Source: Aureispira sp. CCB-QB1 (GTDB taxonomy: Bacteria; Bacteroidota; Bacteroidia; Chitinophagales; Saprospiraceae). Taken from it: a stretch of 63,679 bases of DNA. Where the stretch lies: the NCBI GenBank assembly GCA_945870185.1, contig CAMBRK010000020.1, forward strand, positions 1 through 63,679, in the 5' to 3' direction. Numbering within the stretch: position 1 is the first letter of the stretch; each line of letters begins with the position of its first letter. Shown piece by piece: positions 45,052 through 54,523 of the stretch. The notes beneath the pieces were generated by a model that saw only the letters and a program-made list of their open reading frames with translations, was not told where the DNA came from and made no database searches. The position numbers and the translations under genes are program-made.

Positions 45052-46830
45052 CTATTTTTTGAACGGTTTGTATGGCTTTCCGCCTCCAGTAAAACCTGCA
45101 TTTTTATAAAATTCTACAAAAGTCAGTCTAAGAGGATGGACAAAAGATCCCAGTGATGCAATAAGCAGATTGGCACTATGACCTACAATTAAGAAAATGA
45201 TAAAAAGCAACCAGCCTATATAATCTATATTAAGCATCCTGAGAGCAATATCATTGATGACCATACCTAATATTGCACCTGATATGCCCAATGCAAATAA
45301 TCTGATATAACTCAATAAGTCACCTACAAATCCTGTAATTCCATAGAGTTCCCAAATTCCTGCTCCCAGTCTCGAAAAAATATTTCCTTTGGGGCTACTA
45401 AAAAATAAAATTAAACCTACTGCCGTCCAAGCTATATAAGTCCCTATTCCTCCCGTAATCTTTGTGATAAAAATATCTCCAAGACTCAATAATAAAAGAA
45501 TCCAAGCTAACGGACCAATACTATACCATATTCCAAGCTGTCTGAAATTATTTACTGACTTTAAAATCAGGCCAAAAACAATCTGTATTAAACCAAGAAT
45601 CAAGGCCAGATTAAAAGCCTGATTACTATTAATCATAAAATTTTGCATAGTCATCAACCAAGGTACTTTTATTTCCAATAAATTGACGCCAAAAAGTGTC
45701 CCCGTCAAAATACCAAAAATAATGGTTGCCAATGATAAATATCTTGCCAAAATCAATACGGGAAGCCATTGCTTATCTATTTTGTTTTTGAAAATAAATG
45801 TAGCCAACAAAATGACTAATCCATATCCTGCATCTCCCAAACAAAAACCAAAGAATAACATAAAAAATGGTGCAAAAAATGGTGTCATATCCATCTCTCG
45901 GTAAGCTGGTAAGCTATATAATGAACCTAATGGCTCAAAAAGCGAAGCAAAATAATTATTCTTAAGTAATATAGGTGGTTGATCTTGTGAAGTCACACTA
46001 TTTTTAATAAATACAATCTTTTTCTTCCCACACATTTCCTCCAACTGATCCACAGCCGTTACAGGGACAAAACCTTCTAATAATATAACTTTGTCTTCCA
46101 CTTTGGATTGACTATGATCGATTGCTTCTGTCATATTCAAATTGTACTTTAATATAGCCTGATATGCTTGTAATTTTGGATAACCATGTGACTTCAATTG
46201 TTTTAATTTCAGCTGAGTCAAGTTTGCTTTGGCGTGTAAATATACTTTTGCTTTTTCTATTTCAGCAATACTTCTTGGTGGGTTTGGTGAAGGGTTTGCT
46301 TTTACATATGAAATTTCATTCTTGTGAAGTATGACTACAAAATGAATAAATGGATGATCTTTAGTTAGGATATACAATCTATGCTCTTCTTCCCATGTTG
46401 GGTCAAAATCTTTTTCATGTACTGTGTAAAACAAGATTCTGACATCGTGTTCCAACAGTGATTTTATGACAAATGCATCGTATGCACCCCATTTTTGGGC
46501 GTAATTGAGCTCATTTTCAAGGTTTTCCATTCCCAGATTAAAATATTGGGCCTCGCTGAGCCATTCGATTGCCTGATCTAAAAGTTCTTTACCATCAAGA
46601 TGATCAACATAAGAAGGGTTTTCTTCCAAATCCCCCATTTTGATTTGATCCAAAACTATAAATAAATCATTGATCTTATCAAGCTGCCCAGTAATATCTT
46701 TATGATAAATAGGAGTACTATTATTTGGAACTTTGATATGCAGCACCCCTAAGTCTATAAGCTCTTTTAAGAAGTTTTCATACTCCTTTCGAAAAACCAA
46801 AAAACCATATTTATGCATAGGGACAATCAT
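45052..46830 (-). CDS. ntpI: V-type ATP synthase subunit I (a-subunit)
   Basis: Stator membrane subunit forming the ion half-channels with the K ring. It has 592 residues: an N-terminal cytoplasmic stalk domain (about 1-310) followed by seven to eight membrane helices starting around YREMDMTPFFAPFFMLFFG. The essential arginine lies in LLSYIRLFALGISGA. It overlaps the D-subunit gene by four bases (ATGA), so the two are translationally coupled. Last subunit of the minus-strand operon, while the partner K gene lies at the far end on the other strand. Confidence 0.9.
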   Translation of the reverse strand: MIVPMHKYGFLVFRKEYENFLKELIDLGVLHIKVPNNSTPIYHKDITGQLDKINDLFIVLDQIKMGDLEENPSYVDHLDGKELLDQAIEWLSEAQYFNLGMENLENELNYAQKWGAYDAFVIKSLLEHDVRILFYTVHEKDFDPTWEEEHRLYILTKDHPFIHFVVILHKNEISYVKANPSPNPPRSIAEIEKAKVYLHAKANLTQLKLKQLKSHGYPKLQAYQAILKYNLNMTEAIDHSQSKVEDKVILLEGFVPVTAVDQLEEMCGKKKIVFIKNSVTSQDQPPILLKNNYFASLFEPLGSLYSLPAYREMDMTPFFAPFFMLFFGFCLGDAGYGLVILLATFIFKNKIDKQWLPVLILARYLSLATIIFGILTGTLFGVNLLEIKVPWLMTMQNFMINSNQAFNLALILGLIQIVFGLILKSVNNFRQLGIWYSIGPLAWILLLLSLGDIFITKITGGIGTYIAWTAVGLILFFSSPKGNIFSRLGAGIWELYGITGFVGDLLSYIRLFALGISGAILGMVINDIALRMLNIDYIGWLLFIIFLIVGHSANLLIASLGSFVHPLRLTFVEFYKNAGFTGGGKPYKPFKK

Positions 46831-47426
46831 GAGATCGGTTTATTTTCGGTTTTTGACTTTAATATTTTTTGAGCCGATTTGGAAAGGTTTTCTTCATCTT
46901 CAAGAAAACGTTTAATCTTTAGTATGGCTAGATTAAAAGCAGGTATCTGATTTTTTTCATATAAGTTGACCTTTTGAGTTGTTTTTCTTCTTGCCTTTTC
47001 TAAAATAGCTAATCTACGGTTTAAAAACTCAATTCTAAACTTCATAGTGATGATTTCCTCCAAATATTTTATGCCCGCAGCAAACCAATACGGATGAATA
47101 AAAAGATTAAAAGTTTTGATATTAAATACGACTTTGCCTAAATCCGGAACTTTGACACCAGCCACCGATATTATTTGTGACTCTACATAATCTACTGTAA
47201 TCAACGAGGTGTCTAGTTCTGAACATAATAAAGTAATATCATCTTCTTTTGATAACGCAATTTTAAATTCCAACAATAACGTTTCCAACTTTAATTTGGA
47301 TTTTTTCACTTCCAAACGCAAAGCCATTTCCTTATTTTTGAGAACAGGTAGGGCTTTGATCCTGATATCTAGTTGTTTCTGGATCTGGAATAAAGATGCT
47401 TTATTGTACTGAAAAGAAAATGCCAT
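46827..47426 (-). CDS. ntpD: V-type ATP synthase subunit D
   Basis: Central-shaft coiled-coil subunit that turns inside the A3B3 head, 199 residues. Long N- and C-terminal helices (FQIQKQLDIRIKALPVLKNK and KFRIEFLNRRLAILEKARRKT) enclose a short beta region, as in the family. The gene starts 16 bases after ntpB and overlaps ntpI. Confidence 0.85.
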   Translation of the reverse strand: MAFSFQYNKASLFQIQKQLDIRIKALPVLKNKEMALRLEVKKSKLKLETLLLEFKIALSKEDDITLLCSELDTSLITVDYVESQIISVAGVKVPDLGKVVFNIKTFNLFIHPYWFAAGIKYLEEIITMKFRIEFLNRRLAILEKARRKTTQKVNLYEKNQIPAFNLAILKIKRFLEDEENLSKSAQKILKSKTENKPIS

Positions 47427-47442
47427 GTGATCTACCTATTTA

Positions 47443-48753
47443 TTATTTCCAATACAAGTCTGTAAAACTCGTTTTAATACTCACTTCATCTTTTGAAAAA
47501 TACTTGGCAAAAAGCTGCCAAAGGATATCCAACATTTCCTGAGTATCTGTCACTACGTCAATTGCCAGCAATTTTTCCGCATAATCAAATGAAAATTGTA
47601 ATGCACGCTGATCATAATCCGATAATTCGAACCCATTTTCCAGTTTGGTTTGGGCATTGACGGCATCTACATAAAGTCTAACGGCCGCATTCATTACTTG
47701 TGGATGATCTGCTCTTGTTTTTTTACCAATGACGTTATTTTTCAATCTCGAAAGACTTCTAAAAGGATCAATAATGACTTTATTTATAGATGTGTTATGC
47801 TTGAGAAACAATTGTCCTTCTGTAATATAGCCCGTATTATCGGGAATAGCGTGTGTGATATCACCGCCTGACAAGGTAGTGACAGCTATAATCGTAATAG
47901 ATCCACCTGTCTCAAACTGTGCTGCTTTCTCATATATTCTGGCGAGGTCACTGTACAATGATCCGGGCATACTATCTTTGGAAGGGATCTGATCCATCCT
48001 ATTTGATACTATAGATAAAGCATCGGCGTACAATGTCATATCAGTAAGTAATACCAAGACTTTTTCATTTTTTTCTAAAGCAAAATACTCCGCCGCTGTA
48101 AGCGCCATATCGGGAATCAACAATCTCTCAATAGGTGGATCTTCTGTAGTATTGATAAAAGACACGATCTTATGGGAAGCCCCAGCGTTTTCGAAAACTT
48201 GCTTATAAAATAAAAAGTCATCATTTGCCAGGCCCATGCCTCCTAATATAATTTTGTCAGTTTCAGCCCTCATAGCTACCAAGCTCATCACTTCATTGTA
48301 TGGTTGATTTGCATCCGTAAAAAATGGAATTTTTTGTCCCGTAACCAATGTATTGTTAAGATCTATACCTGCAATACCCGTAGCCAGTAGCTCAGAAGGC
48401 ATTTTTCTCCTGATAGGATTTACTGATGGCCCTCCGATGGTAACTTCTTTACCCTCAGGATTAGGACCATTATCCAAAGGATGACCAAAAGCATTAAAAA
48501 ATCGTCCCGCAAGATCATCTCCTACCCTGAGCGTTGGTGGCTTGCCCGTAAAAATTACTTCAGCGTTAGTTGGTAATCCTTCAGTCCCGCTGAAGATTTG
48601 CAACGTTACTTCATCATCCATAATTTTGACCACTTGTGCTGGCCTGTTATCAACCATGGCCAATTCCCCATAGGACACATCATCCGCAAACAATGTACAG
48701 GTAGACTTTGTAATTTTACTGAGGTTGGTATATATTTTATTTAATGACATCAT
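47443..48753 (-). CDS. ntpB: V-type ATP synthase subunit B
   Basis: Non-catalytic nucleotide-binding-fold subunit of the A3B3 head, 436 residues. As expected it lacks the P-loop: the corresponding place reads TGQKIPFFTDANQPYNE. Other head motifs are MGLANDDFLFYKQVFENAGA and the SLYSDLARIYEKA segment. It begins ATGATG overlapping the last bases of ntpA (ATGA). Confidence 0.92.
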   Translation of the reverse strand: MMSLNKIYTNLSKITKSTCTLFADDVSYGELAMVDNRPAQVVKIMDDEVTLQIFSGTEGLPTNAEVIFTGKPPTLRVGDDLAGRFFNAFGHPLDNGPNPEGKEVTIGGPSVNPIRRKMPSELLATGIAGIDLNNTLVTGQKIPFFTDANQPYNEVMSLVAMRAETDKIILGGMGLANDDFLFYKQVFENAGASHKIVSFINTTEDPPIERLLIPDMALTAAEYFALEKNEKVLVLLTDMTLYADALSIVSNRMDQIPSKDSMPGSLYSDLARIYEKAAQFETGGSITIIAVTTLSGGDITHAIPDNTGYITEGQLFLKHNTSINKVIIDPFRSLSRLKNNVIGKKTRADHPQVMNAAVRLYVDAVNAQTKLENGFELSDYDQRALQFSFDYAEKLLAIDVVTDTQEMLDILWQLFAKYFSKDEVSIKTSFTDLYWK

Positions 48754-50546
48754 ACTACGGAGTCAATTTTGGATGTATTGTGATTGTTCTTTTCATCAAT
48801 CAATGCTTCTAATGAGCTCCTAAATTGTTCAAATTCTTCAGTCTTGAAAGATTTGTAGTTCATTTGTTTATAGATATTAATTATTTTTTTGAAAAAAGGA
48901 CGCACATCTTCAAAACTTTCAAAGACATGCTCAGCTTCCAAAGTAGCCAAAATATGATTGACCATAAATTTTTGCCTTTCTTGTGGGGTCCGGGCATCTA
49001 TCAGATCAAATGCGTCCTGTTGTAACAAAACATTATCAATAACTTCAGCATGCCAGTATTGCACATGAGTCTCTAAAGCGACTCCATCATCTCCCAAAAT
49101 ACTTATTTGGTCAGCACATTCTACGCCTTTACGCAAATAGTTTTTTAGTTTTGTAACTTTAGCTGTCCAATCTCCACCTAAATCATCTTCAATATTTTTC
49201 CTAAATTCTTGGTATTCGAGATATTTACTATAGCTCTCTACAGGATCTAAAGCAGGATACCGCTTACTATCAGCTCTATTTTGAGATAATGCATAAAAAC
49301 ATCTTGCGGCCTTCTTTGTAGCTTCTGTGACTGGTTCTTTTAGATTTCCACCTGCAGGAGAGACCGTTCCTATGAAGGTGACGGAGCCTGCTTCGCCATT
49401 GTTCAGCTTAACATATCCTGCTCTGGAGTAATAATTGGAAATGATAGCTGGTAGGTCCATAGGAAAAGCGTCAGGTCCAGGAAGTTCTTCCATTCTATTT
49501 GACATTTCTCTTAAGGCTTGTGCCCATCTAGAAGTGGAGTCTGCCAGTAATAACACATTGTGCCCCATAGCTCTATAATATTCTCCTATGGTCATCGCGC
49601 TGTAAATAGACGCCTCCCTTGATGCTACTGGCATATTGGAAGTATTTGCAATGATCACCGTTCTTTCCATGAGTTTTTTACCCGTCCATGGATCATCCAA
49701 TTTAGGAAATTCAGTAAAAGTTTCAACTATTTCATTGGCTCTTTCACCACAAGCCGCAATGATCACCACATCTGCTTCTGCTTGTCTGGCGATACCTTGC
49801 TGTAACACTGTTTTCCCACTTCCAAATGGGCCTGGTATAAACCCAGTTCCACCCATCAGCATTGGACTCATGATGTCAATAGTCCTGATACCTGTCTCCA
49901 TCAATTTGAAAGGCCTCGGCTTTTCGTTAAAGCAAGTGATCGCCTTTTTAACTGGCCATTTTTGAACCATAGTAACAGTAAACTCCTTGCCTTTATCGTT
50001 TACTAATATAGCGATGGTTTCACTAGCTTTGTAGGAACCTTCAGCAACAATATCTTTTAAAGTATAAAATCCTTCTATGATAAAAGGTATCATAATCCGA
50101 TGTATCAAACTCTTTTCTGTTACGTGACCTAACCAGTCTCCTGCCTGTACTCTTTTCCCGATCTGGATAGTAGGTGTAAAGTACCATTCTTTTTCTATAT
50201 CGATGGTATCCGTATAGTCACCTGGCTGGATGAAGATACCCGTCATAGTTGATAAATTGTGTAATAAGCCATCATAATTACTTGAAAGTATGCCCGGACC
50301 TAAAGTAGCTTCCAACAGGTGGCCAGAAAAAACGACATCAGCTCCGCTCTTAATTCCATTGGTATTTTCGAAAACCTGAACATAGGCTACATCCCCAATA
50401 GCTTTAATGACCTCTGCCATCAATTTCACTTCATTTCTTATGATGTAGCATATTTCATTTTGCATAAATGGACCATCAGCCTTTACTAAGACAAGATTGG
50501 CTATGATGCCCCTTACTTTTCCTTTTGTCGCATTATTATTACTCAT
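48750..50546 (-). CDS. ntpA: V-type ATP synthase subunit A (catalytic)
   Basis: Catalytic ATPase subunit, 598 residues. Walker A is GPFGSGKT at 239-246, the catalytic Glu follows in ACGERANEIVE, Walker B is in NVLLLADSTSRWA, and the arginine-finger and DELSEN-equivalent regions downstream are intact. It carries the V/A-type insertion of about 90 residues after the beta-barrel (FTPTIQIGKRVQAGDWLG), absent from F1 beta. It overlaps the DUF2764 gene by four bases. Confidence 0.95.
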   Translation of the reverse strand: MSNNNATKGKVRGIIANLVLVKADGPFMQNEICYIIRNEVKLMAEVIKAIGDVAYVQVFENTNGIKSGADVVFSGHLLEATLGPGILSSNYDGLLHNLSTMTGIFIQPGDYTDTIDIEKEWYFTPTIQIGKRVQAGDWLGHVTEKSLIHRIMIPFIIEGFYTLKDIVAEGSYKASETIAILVNDKGKEFTVTMVQKWPVKKAITCFNEKPRPFKLMETGIRTIDIMSPMLMGGTGFIPGPFGSGKTVLQQGIARQAEADVVIIAACGERANEIVETFTEFPKLDDPWTGKKLMERTVIIANTSNMPVASREASIYSAMTIGEYYRAMGHNVLLLADSTSRWAQALREMSNRMEELPGPDAFPMDLPAIISNYYSRAGYVKLNNGEAGSVTFIGTVSPAGGNLKEPVTEATKKAARCFYALSQNRADSKRYPALDPVESYSKYLEYQEFRKNIEDDLGGDWTAKVTKLKNYLRKGVECADQISILGDDGVALETHVQYWHAEVIDNVLLQQDAFDLIDARTPQERQKFMVNHILATLEAEHVFESFEDVRPFFKKIINIYKQMNYKSFKTEEFEQFRSSLEALIDEKNNHNTSKIDSVV

Positions 50547-51379
50547 ACATTAAATTCTTGCGAAAATTTCAATTTTTCTGTAATCGTATCCAGTTTAGCT
50601 TGGATTACTTTTTTCCCTTTTTCTAAGTTTAAACTGGACCATCTGTATACCACGATCAGTTTGGCCATGAATGCAGCTACACTATCAAAACTAAAGCCTG
50701 ATGACTGACTCAATTCATCTATTTTTGACCATCTTAAAAAGTCAATTTGTTTTTCAAGCTCAACAACTTCATTATTTTCTGCTAATTGCATCAGATAATC
50801 CACAAATGGAAAGTCGGCTTGCAGCCCAAAATTGGATGAAGTATCAGTTTTTACTTTGGCCACCACACTGCCATCACCAATAAATTGATTTTCAATAACA
50901 TAGTGGTTTTGCCTGATGCTCATACCTACAAGAATATTTCTAAAGTCTCTATTAAAAACCAACCAATTGTGGATAAACCCATCCGTAACAGGTAAAATAG
51001 AATCATAAAAACGATGTGCAATCTCGTGTTGAAGCATAAACTCGTGATCAGGTAAAATCCCCTTTAAATAGTCATCGTAAAATTTATTCAGATAGTCAGG
51101 AAGTAAAGGTGATGATTCGTTGAGCAGTTGAATGAGTTTATCTTTGTTATAATTGCCCAGCAGATTCCAATCAGCCTTTTTGTTTAAGCATATATTGACC
51201 AAATTTCTATTATCATATGGATAAAATAGAAATCTCGCTTTTTCTGAATCACCTTTCTGTAGTTCTTCATGGATATATGAAAAATAATATTGAATATCTA
51301 TCATTTGACTGAACTGCCCGAATCTCAATTCTGGCAAACTACTTAGTAAATAATAATATTTATTTTCAGCTTTATACAT
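50543..51379 (-). CDS. DUF2764 protein, V-ATPase C-type subunit of Bacteroidota
   Basis: Member of the DUF2764 family that regularly lies between the E and A genes of Bacteroidota V-ATPases, 278 residues. The opening YYYLLSSLPELRF is characteristic. Mostly helical (LNKFYDDYLKGILPDHEFML; WSKIDELSQSSGFSFDSVAAF), like a yeast C/d-type stalk subunit. Position and fold suggest it replaces subunit C, bridging shaft and ring; this is inference from context. Overlaps ntpE by eight bases and ntpA by four. Confidence 0.85.
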   Translation of the reverse strand: MYKAENKYYYLLSSLPELRFGQFSQMIDIQYYFSYIHEELQKGDSEKARFLFYPYDNRNLVNICLNKKADWNLLGNYNKDKLIQLLNESSPLLPDYLNKFYDDYLKGILPDHEFMLQHEIAHRFYDSILPVTDGFIHNWLVFNRDFRNILVGMSIRQNHYVIENQFIGDGSVVAKVKTDTSSNFGLQADFPFVDYLMQLAENNEVVELEKQIDFLRWSKIDELSQSSGFSFDSVAAFMAKLIVVYRWSSLNLEKGKKVIQAKLDTITEKLKFSQEFNV

Positions 51380-51992
51380 TTCCGAACAAAATTTCTGAAG
51401 TTACAGGTCGTATTAATTGCATAAAAAATTTCTGAAAGTCATCATCTGTAAAAGATATTGTGTAGTTTTTGTTTTGTGGACTTATCCTGAAGCCACTATC
51501 AATCTTATGGCTCAGCTGAAATTTTACCTTATTATGTAGTTGTTCATGTATGGATGTCTCTAGCCAATTATAAACGTCTTTGGATATATCTATAGGTAAG
51601 TCAATATTTATAGTATGTCCCTTATGGGAATGGATCATGGATTCCGCGGCATAAAGTAAAATCTTGAGTTTAACTTCATTATGTTTAAATGTATCATCCA
51701 CGATTTGATTGGCTAGCCTAAGGGTCAGCATATCCGTAAGGGTTTGCTTTACTAACAATAAAGCTTGATTACTTGAAGTTTTAATTTCAGCAGCTGTGTT
51801 TTTTTGCATATCTTCAGCTGTTGATTTTGCTTGTCTTATGATGTCTTCAGCGTCCTTAAGAGCTTGTGCTACGATTTGCTTTGCATCCGCTTGGGCTATT
51901 GCCAACAACTTTTCGCCTTCAATTTGAGCTTTATTGATACCATCATCATATAATTGTTGTGTCAGTAGCGCTATTTTATCGTCCATTACCAT
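51372..51992 (-). CDS. ntpE: V-type ATP synthase subunit E
   Basis: Peripheral-stalk subunit, 206 residues. The N-terminal half is one long charged helix (MDDKIALLTQQLYDDGINKA, then EGEKLLAIAQADAKQIVAQ), the C-terminal half is the globular head-binding domain. It is the first gene of the minus-strand V-ATPase operon. No subunit G partner of the usual EG heterodimer is seen. Start could also be the ATG two codons downstream. Confidence 0.82.
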   Translation of the reverse strand: MVMDDKIALLTQQLYDDGINKAQIEGEKLLAIAQADAKQIVAQALKDAEDIIRQAKSTAEDMQKNTAAEIKTSSNQALLLVKQTLTDMLTLRLANQIVDDTFKHNEVKLKILLYAAESMIHSHKGHTINIDLPIDISKDVYNWLETSIHEQLHNKVKFQLSHKIDSGFRISPQNKNYTISFTDDDFQKFFMQLIRPVTSEILFGNV

Positions 51993-52023
51993 TTATTAAT
52001 TATTAAAAACAATGCAATTTTAG

Positions 52024-52043
52024 ACTTTTTGATTTCAAAAAGT
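52024..52043. promoter_or_regulatory. Perfect 20-bp inverted repeat in the divergent ntpE/ntpK region
   Basis: ACTTTTTGA-TT-TCAAAAAGT is a perfect palindrome within the 151-base gap between the divergent ntpE and ntpK genes, 32 bases upstream of the ntpE start. It may be an operator or a leader hairpin. A second, weaker symmetry (ATGA-TTTTGG-TCAT) lies near 52066-52080. Confidence 0.45.
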
Positions 52044-52098
52044 ATGACTAAATTTTGCCAATTATATGATTTTGGTCATCTTCAGTATATAAAAATGA

Positions 52099-52602
<504 letters not shown>

Positions 52603-52649
52603 ATATTCCTTACTTTTGGTTTTTTATTACACCGTAAAACCAAAATACA

Positions 52650-53180
52650 ATGGATTGCTTCCCTACCCTATCCACTGATCGTCTTACTTTGGGGAAAATC
52701 ACGTACTCTGACATACCCAATATCGTCAAATATGCTAATCATAAAAGCATCTCTGACAATACTTTGACTATGCCGTACCCTGATACAGAAGACCATGCTG
52801 TTTTTTGGATTAATATGTCCAACCAAGGATTTAGTAGTCAAGAACAATTTATTTTTGGTATCTTTCTCAAAGAAACGAATGCATTCATCGGTGGAATGGG
52901 ATTGCACGTGGATAAGACGCACCACAAGGCTGAAATGGGTTATTGGATTGCAGAGTCCTTTTGGAATCTGGGCTATGCTACTGAAGCAGGAAAGGCTGTA
53001 ATTCAGTTCGGATTTGAAGTTCTAAATCTCCATAAAATCTACGCGACACATTTTCCATTTAATCCTGCATCTGGAAAAGTGCTTTTAAACATCGGCATGA
53101 CCTTTGAATCAGATTTGAAGCAGCATTATCTTAAAAATGGTAAATATCAAGATGTACGGCAGTATTGTATAATCCGCTAA
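52650..53180 (+). CDS. GNAT-family N-acetyltransferase (RimJ/RimL type)
   Basis: Acetyl-CoA-dependent acetyltransferase of 176 residues. N-terminal TDRLTLGKITYSDIPNIVKY is typical of the Acetyltransf_3 group; the core reads FIGGMGLHVDKTHHKAEMGYWIAESFWNLGYATEAGKAVIQFGF, containing the acetyl-CoA loop in split form (GYATEAGK); it ends in ENIGMTFES-like strands. Substrate unknown. It lies 47 bases after ntpK and may be co-transcribed with it by chance. Confidence 0.85.
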   Translation: MDCFPTLSTDRLTLGKITYSDIPNIVKYANHKSISDNTLTMPYPDTEDHAVFWINMSNQGFSSQEQFIFGIFLKETNAFIGGMGLHVDKTHHKAEMGYWIAESFWNLGYATEAGKAVIQFGFEVLNLHKIYATHFPFNPASGKVLLNIGMTFESDLKQHYLKNGKYQDVRQYCIIR

Positions 53181-53186
53181 TTTTTT

Positions 53187-53224
53187 TCGCCACAAAGGCT
53201 CTAAGTCGCAAAGTTACGCTAAGG
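53187..53224. repeat. Short dispersed-repeat-like segment
   Basis: CGCCACAAAGGCTCTAAGTC followed by GCAAAGTTACGCTAAGG. This low-complexity 'CACAAAGGC...AAG' style is a known type of intergenic repeat in Bacteroidota genomes; only this one copy is present in the window, so the assignment rests on recollection. Confidence 0.35.
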
Positions 53225-53231
53225 TAAATTT

Positions 53232-54446
53232 TTAATATTTACAGGCGTGCCGACTGATCAATTGGATACCTTCATCTGTCATCACATAAACTTCCGTATA
53301 GTAAAGGTCAAAAGCATATGGCTTACCATCCATACTAACATAAAAAGTACCTTTGCCTGTGACAACACCAGTATTGTCGACTATTCTGGTTTGGGATTCA
53401 TGTACTTTTACGTCGGTATAGGTGAGTTTTCCAGATTTTATATTGGCGATTACTTCTGCTTTGGACTCTTTCCATCCGTTGGAGTGGATATAGTGTACAT
53501 CATCATGGAGTAATGTATAGAGTGAGTCGTACTGCTGCGATGCAAACCATTTGAATTTTTGGAGATGGGTTTGGTGGATTTGGGTTTCCAAATAGTTTTG
53601 ATATAAAAATCTTTCGCTTACTTCTATAGGAAAATCAGTTACTAATACATCCAAATTTAAATCGGCTACAAAGGAATTATAATATGATATCGATAATGGT
53701 TTAGTATTTTTATTCCATATCTCTCTCGGATCACTAAGCGTAAAATAGCCATTACTCTTTAGCATATTTAATATGTCACGCGGCGTTTTATCGGTGACAT
53801 AAGCAGCCAATTTCTCTTTTGACAATCCAAGTTTTATAAAGTTATCATATTCATCCTTTGATGTTATAAGAGCAGACACGAGACTTTTACTTTCTATCTG
53901 GGTAGCAATATTTGTATTTTCATGGGTAAAAGTCAAAACAATACATCGGTCATCAAATTCCAATTGCTTTATTTTCTCTAAAACATTAATGAACTGATTC
54001 CCTTTGATGTCTAGCATCAAGTATATATTTTTATTTTGGATAGATTTGATCACATCTTTTAAAGTGGGTATTTTTTCATTTGTTATTTTCCCATTTTGAT
54101 CTTTAAGTAAAATTTTTCTAATTTCTTTGGTTGACTTACTAGAAATATTTCCTCTTCCATTTGTAGTTCTTGACATATCTTCATCATGCATCAGCCAAAG
54201 TTCTCCTTCTTTATCTGCCCTGATATCTATTTCAAACATTACAGGTTTTCCATTTAATTTTCCATAAATAAAATCTATAATGGAAACACTATTTTCTGGC
54301 AAATCTGCATAATAGCCGCCTCTATGACCACAAATCAGCGGAATCAATGATTTGTCATCTAAAATCTGATGCAAAGCCGGTTGGCTTTGCTGACAATCTC
54401 CACTAAAGCTATGGATTAATAGTATAAAATAAACTAAAAATTTCAT
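53232..54446 (-). CDS. Glycerophosphodiester phosphodiesterase fused to a SnoaL/NTF2-like domain
   Basis: Exported protein of 404 residues (signal peptide ending SFSGDCQQ). Residues about 35-280 form a GDPD TIM barrel: GHRGGYYADLPENS, then FEIDIRADKEGELWLMHDEDM and MLDIKG supply the catalytic His pair and metal-binding Glu/Asp. The last 115 residues form a small alpha/beta domain of the DUF4440/SnoaL-like type (FKWFASQQYDSLYTLLHDDV; GKGTFYVSMDGKPYAFDLYY). GDPD enzymes release glycerol-3-phosphate from lipid head groups. The role of the fused domain is unknown. A stand-alone gene. Confidence 0.82.
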   Translation of the reverse strand: MKFLVYFILLIHSFSGDCQQSQPALHQILDDKSLIPLICGHRGGYYADLPENSVSIIDFIYGKLNGKPVMFEIDIRADKEGELWLMHDEDMSRTTNGRGNISSKSTKEIRKILLKDQNGKITNEKIPTLKDVIKSIQNKNIYLMLDIKGNQFINVLEKIKQLEFDDRCIVLTFTHENTNIATQIESKSLVSALITSKDEYDNFIKLGLSKEKLAAYVTDKTPRDILNMLKSNGYFTLSDPREIWNKNTKPLSISYYNSFVADLNLDVLVTDFPIEVSERFLYQNYLETQIHQTHLQKFKWFASQQYDSLYTLLHDDVHYIHSNGWKESKAEVIANIKSGKLTYTDVKVHESQTRIVDNTGVVTGKGTFYVSMDGKPYAFDLYYTEVYVMTDEGIQLISRHACKY

Positions 54447-54467
54447 CTACAAAAAGAGCTTTAAAAA

Positions 54468-54500
54468 AAAGAAGTCAGGCATTAAATGCCTGACTTCTTT
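54468..54500 (-). terminator. Intrinsic terminator after the Oar-type receptor gene
   Basis: Perfect 15-bp inverted repeat AAAGAAGTCAGGCAT / ATGCCTGACTTCTTT with loop TAA, followed on the minus strand by T8. One of the strongest hairpins in the window. Confidence 0.88.
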
Positions 54501-54523
54501 AAAAAATATATTATTTGGTATAA

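Noticed and set aside
44988-45101. N-terminal extension of the CPBP protease overlapping ntpI
   Set aside because: The extra 38 residues are polar and non-homologous in style, and overlap the end of subunit I; TTG 44987 gives a normal N-terminus.
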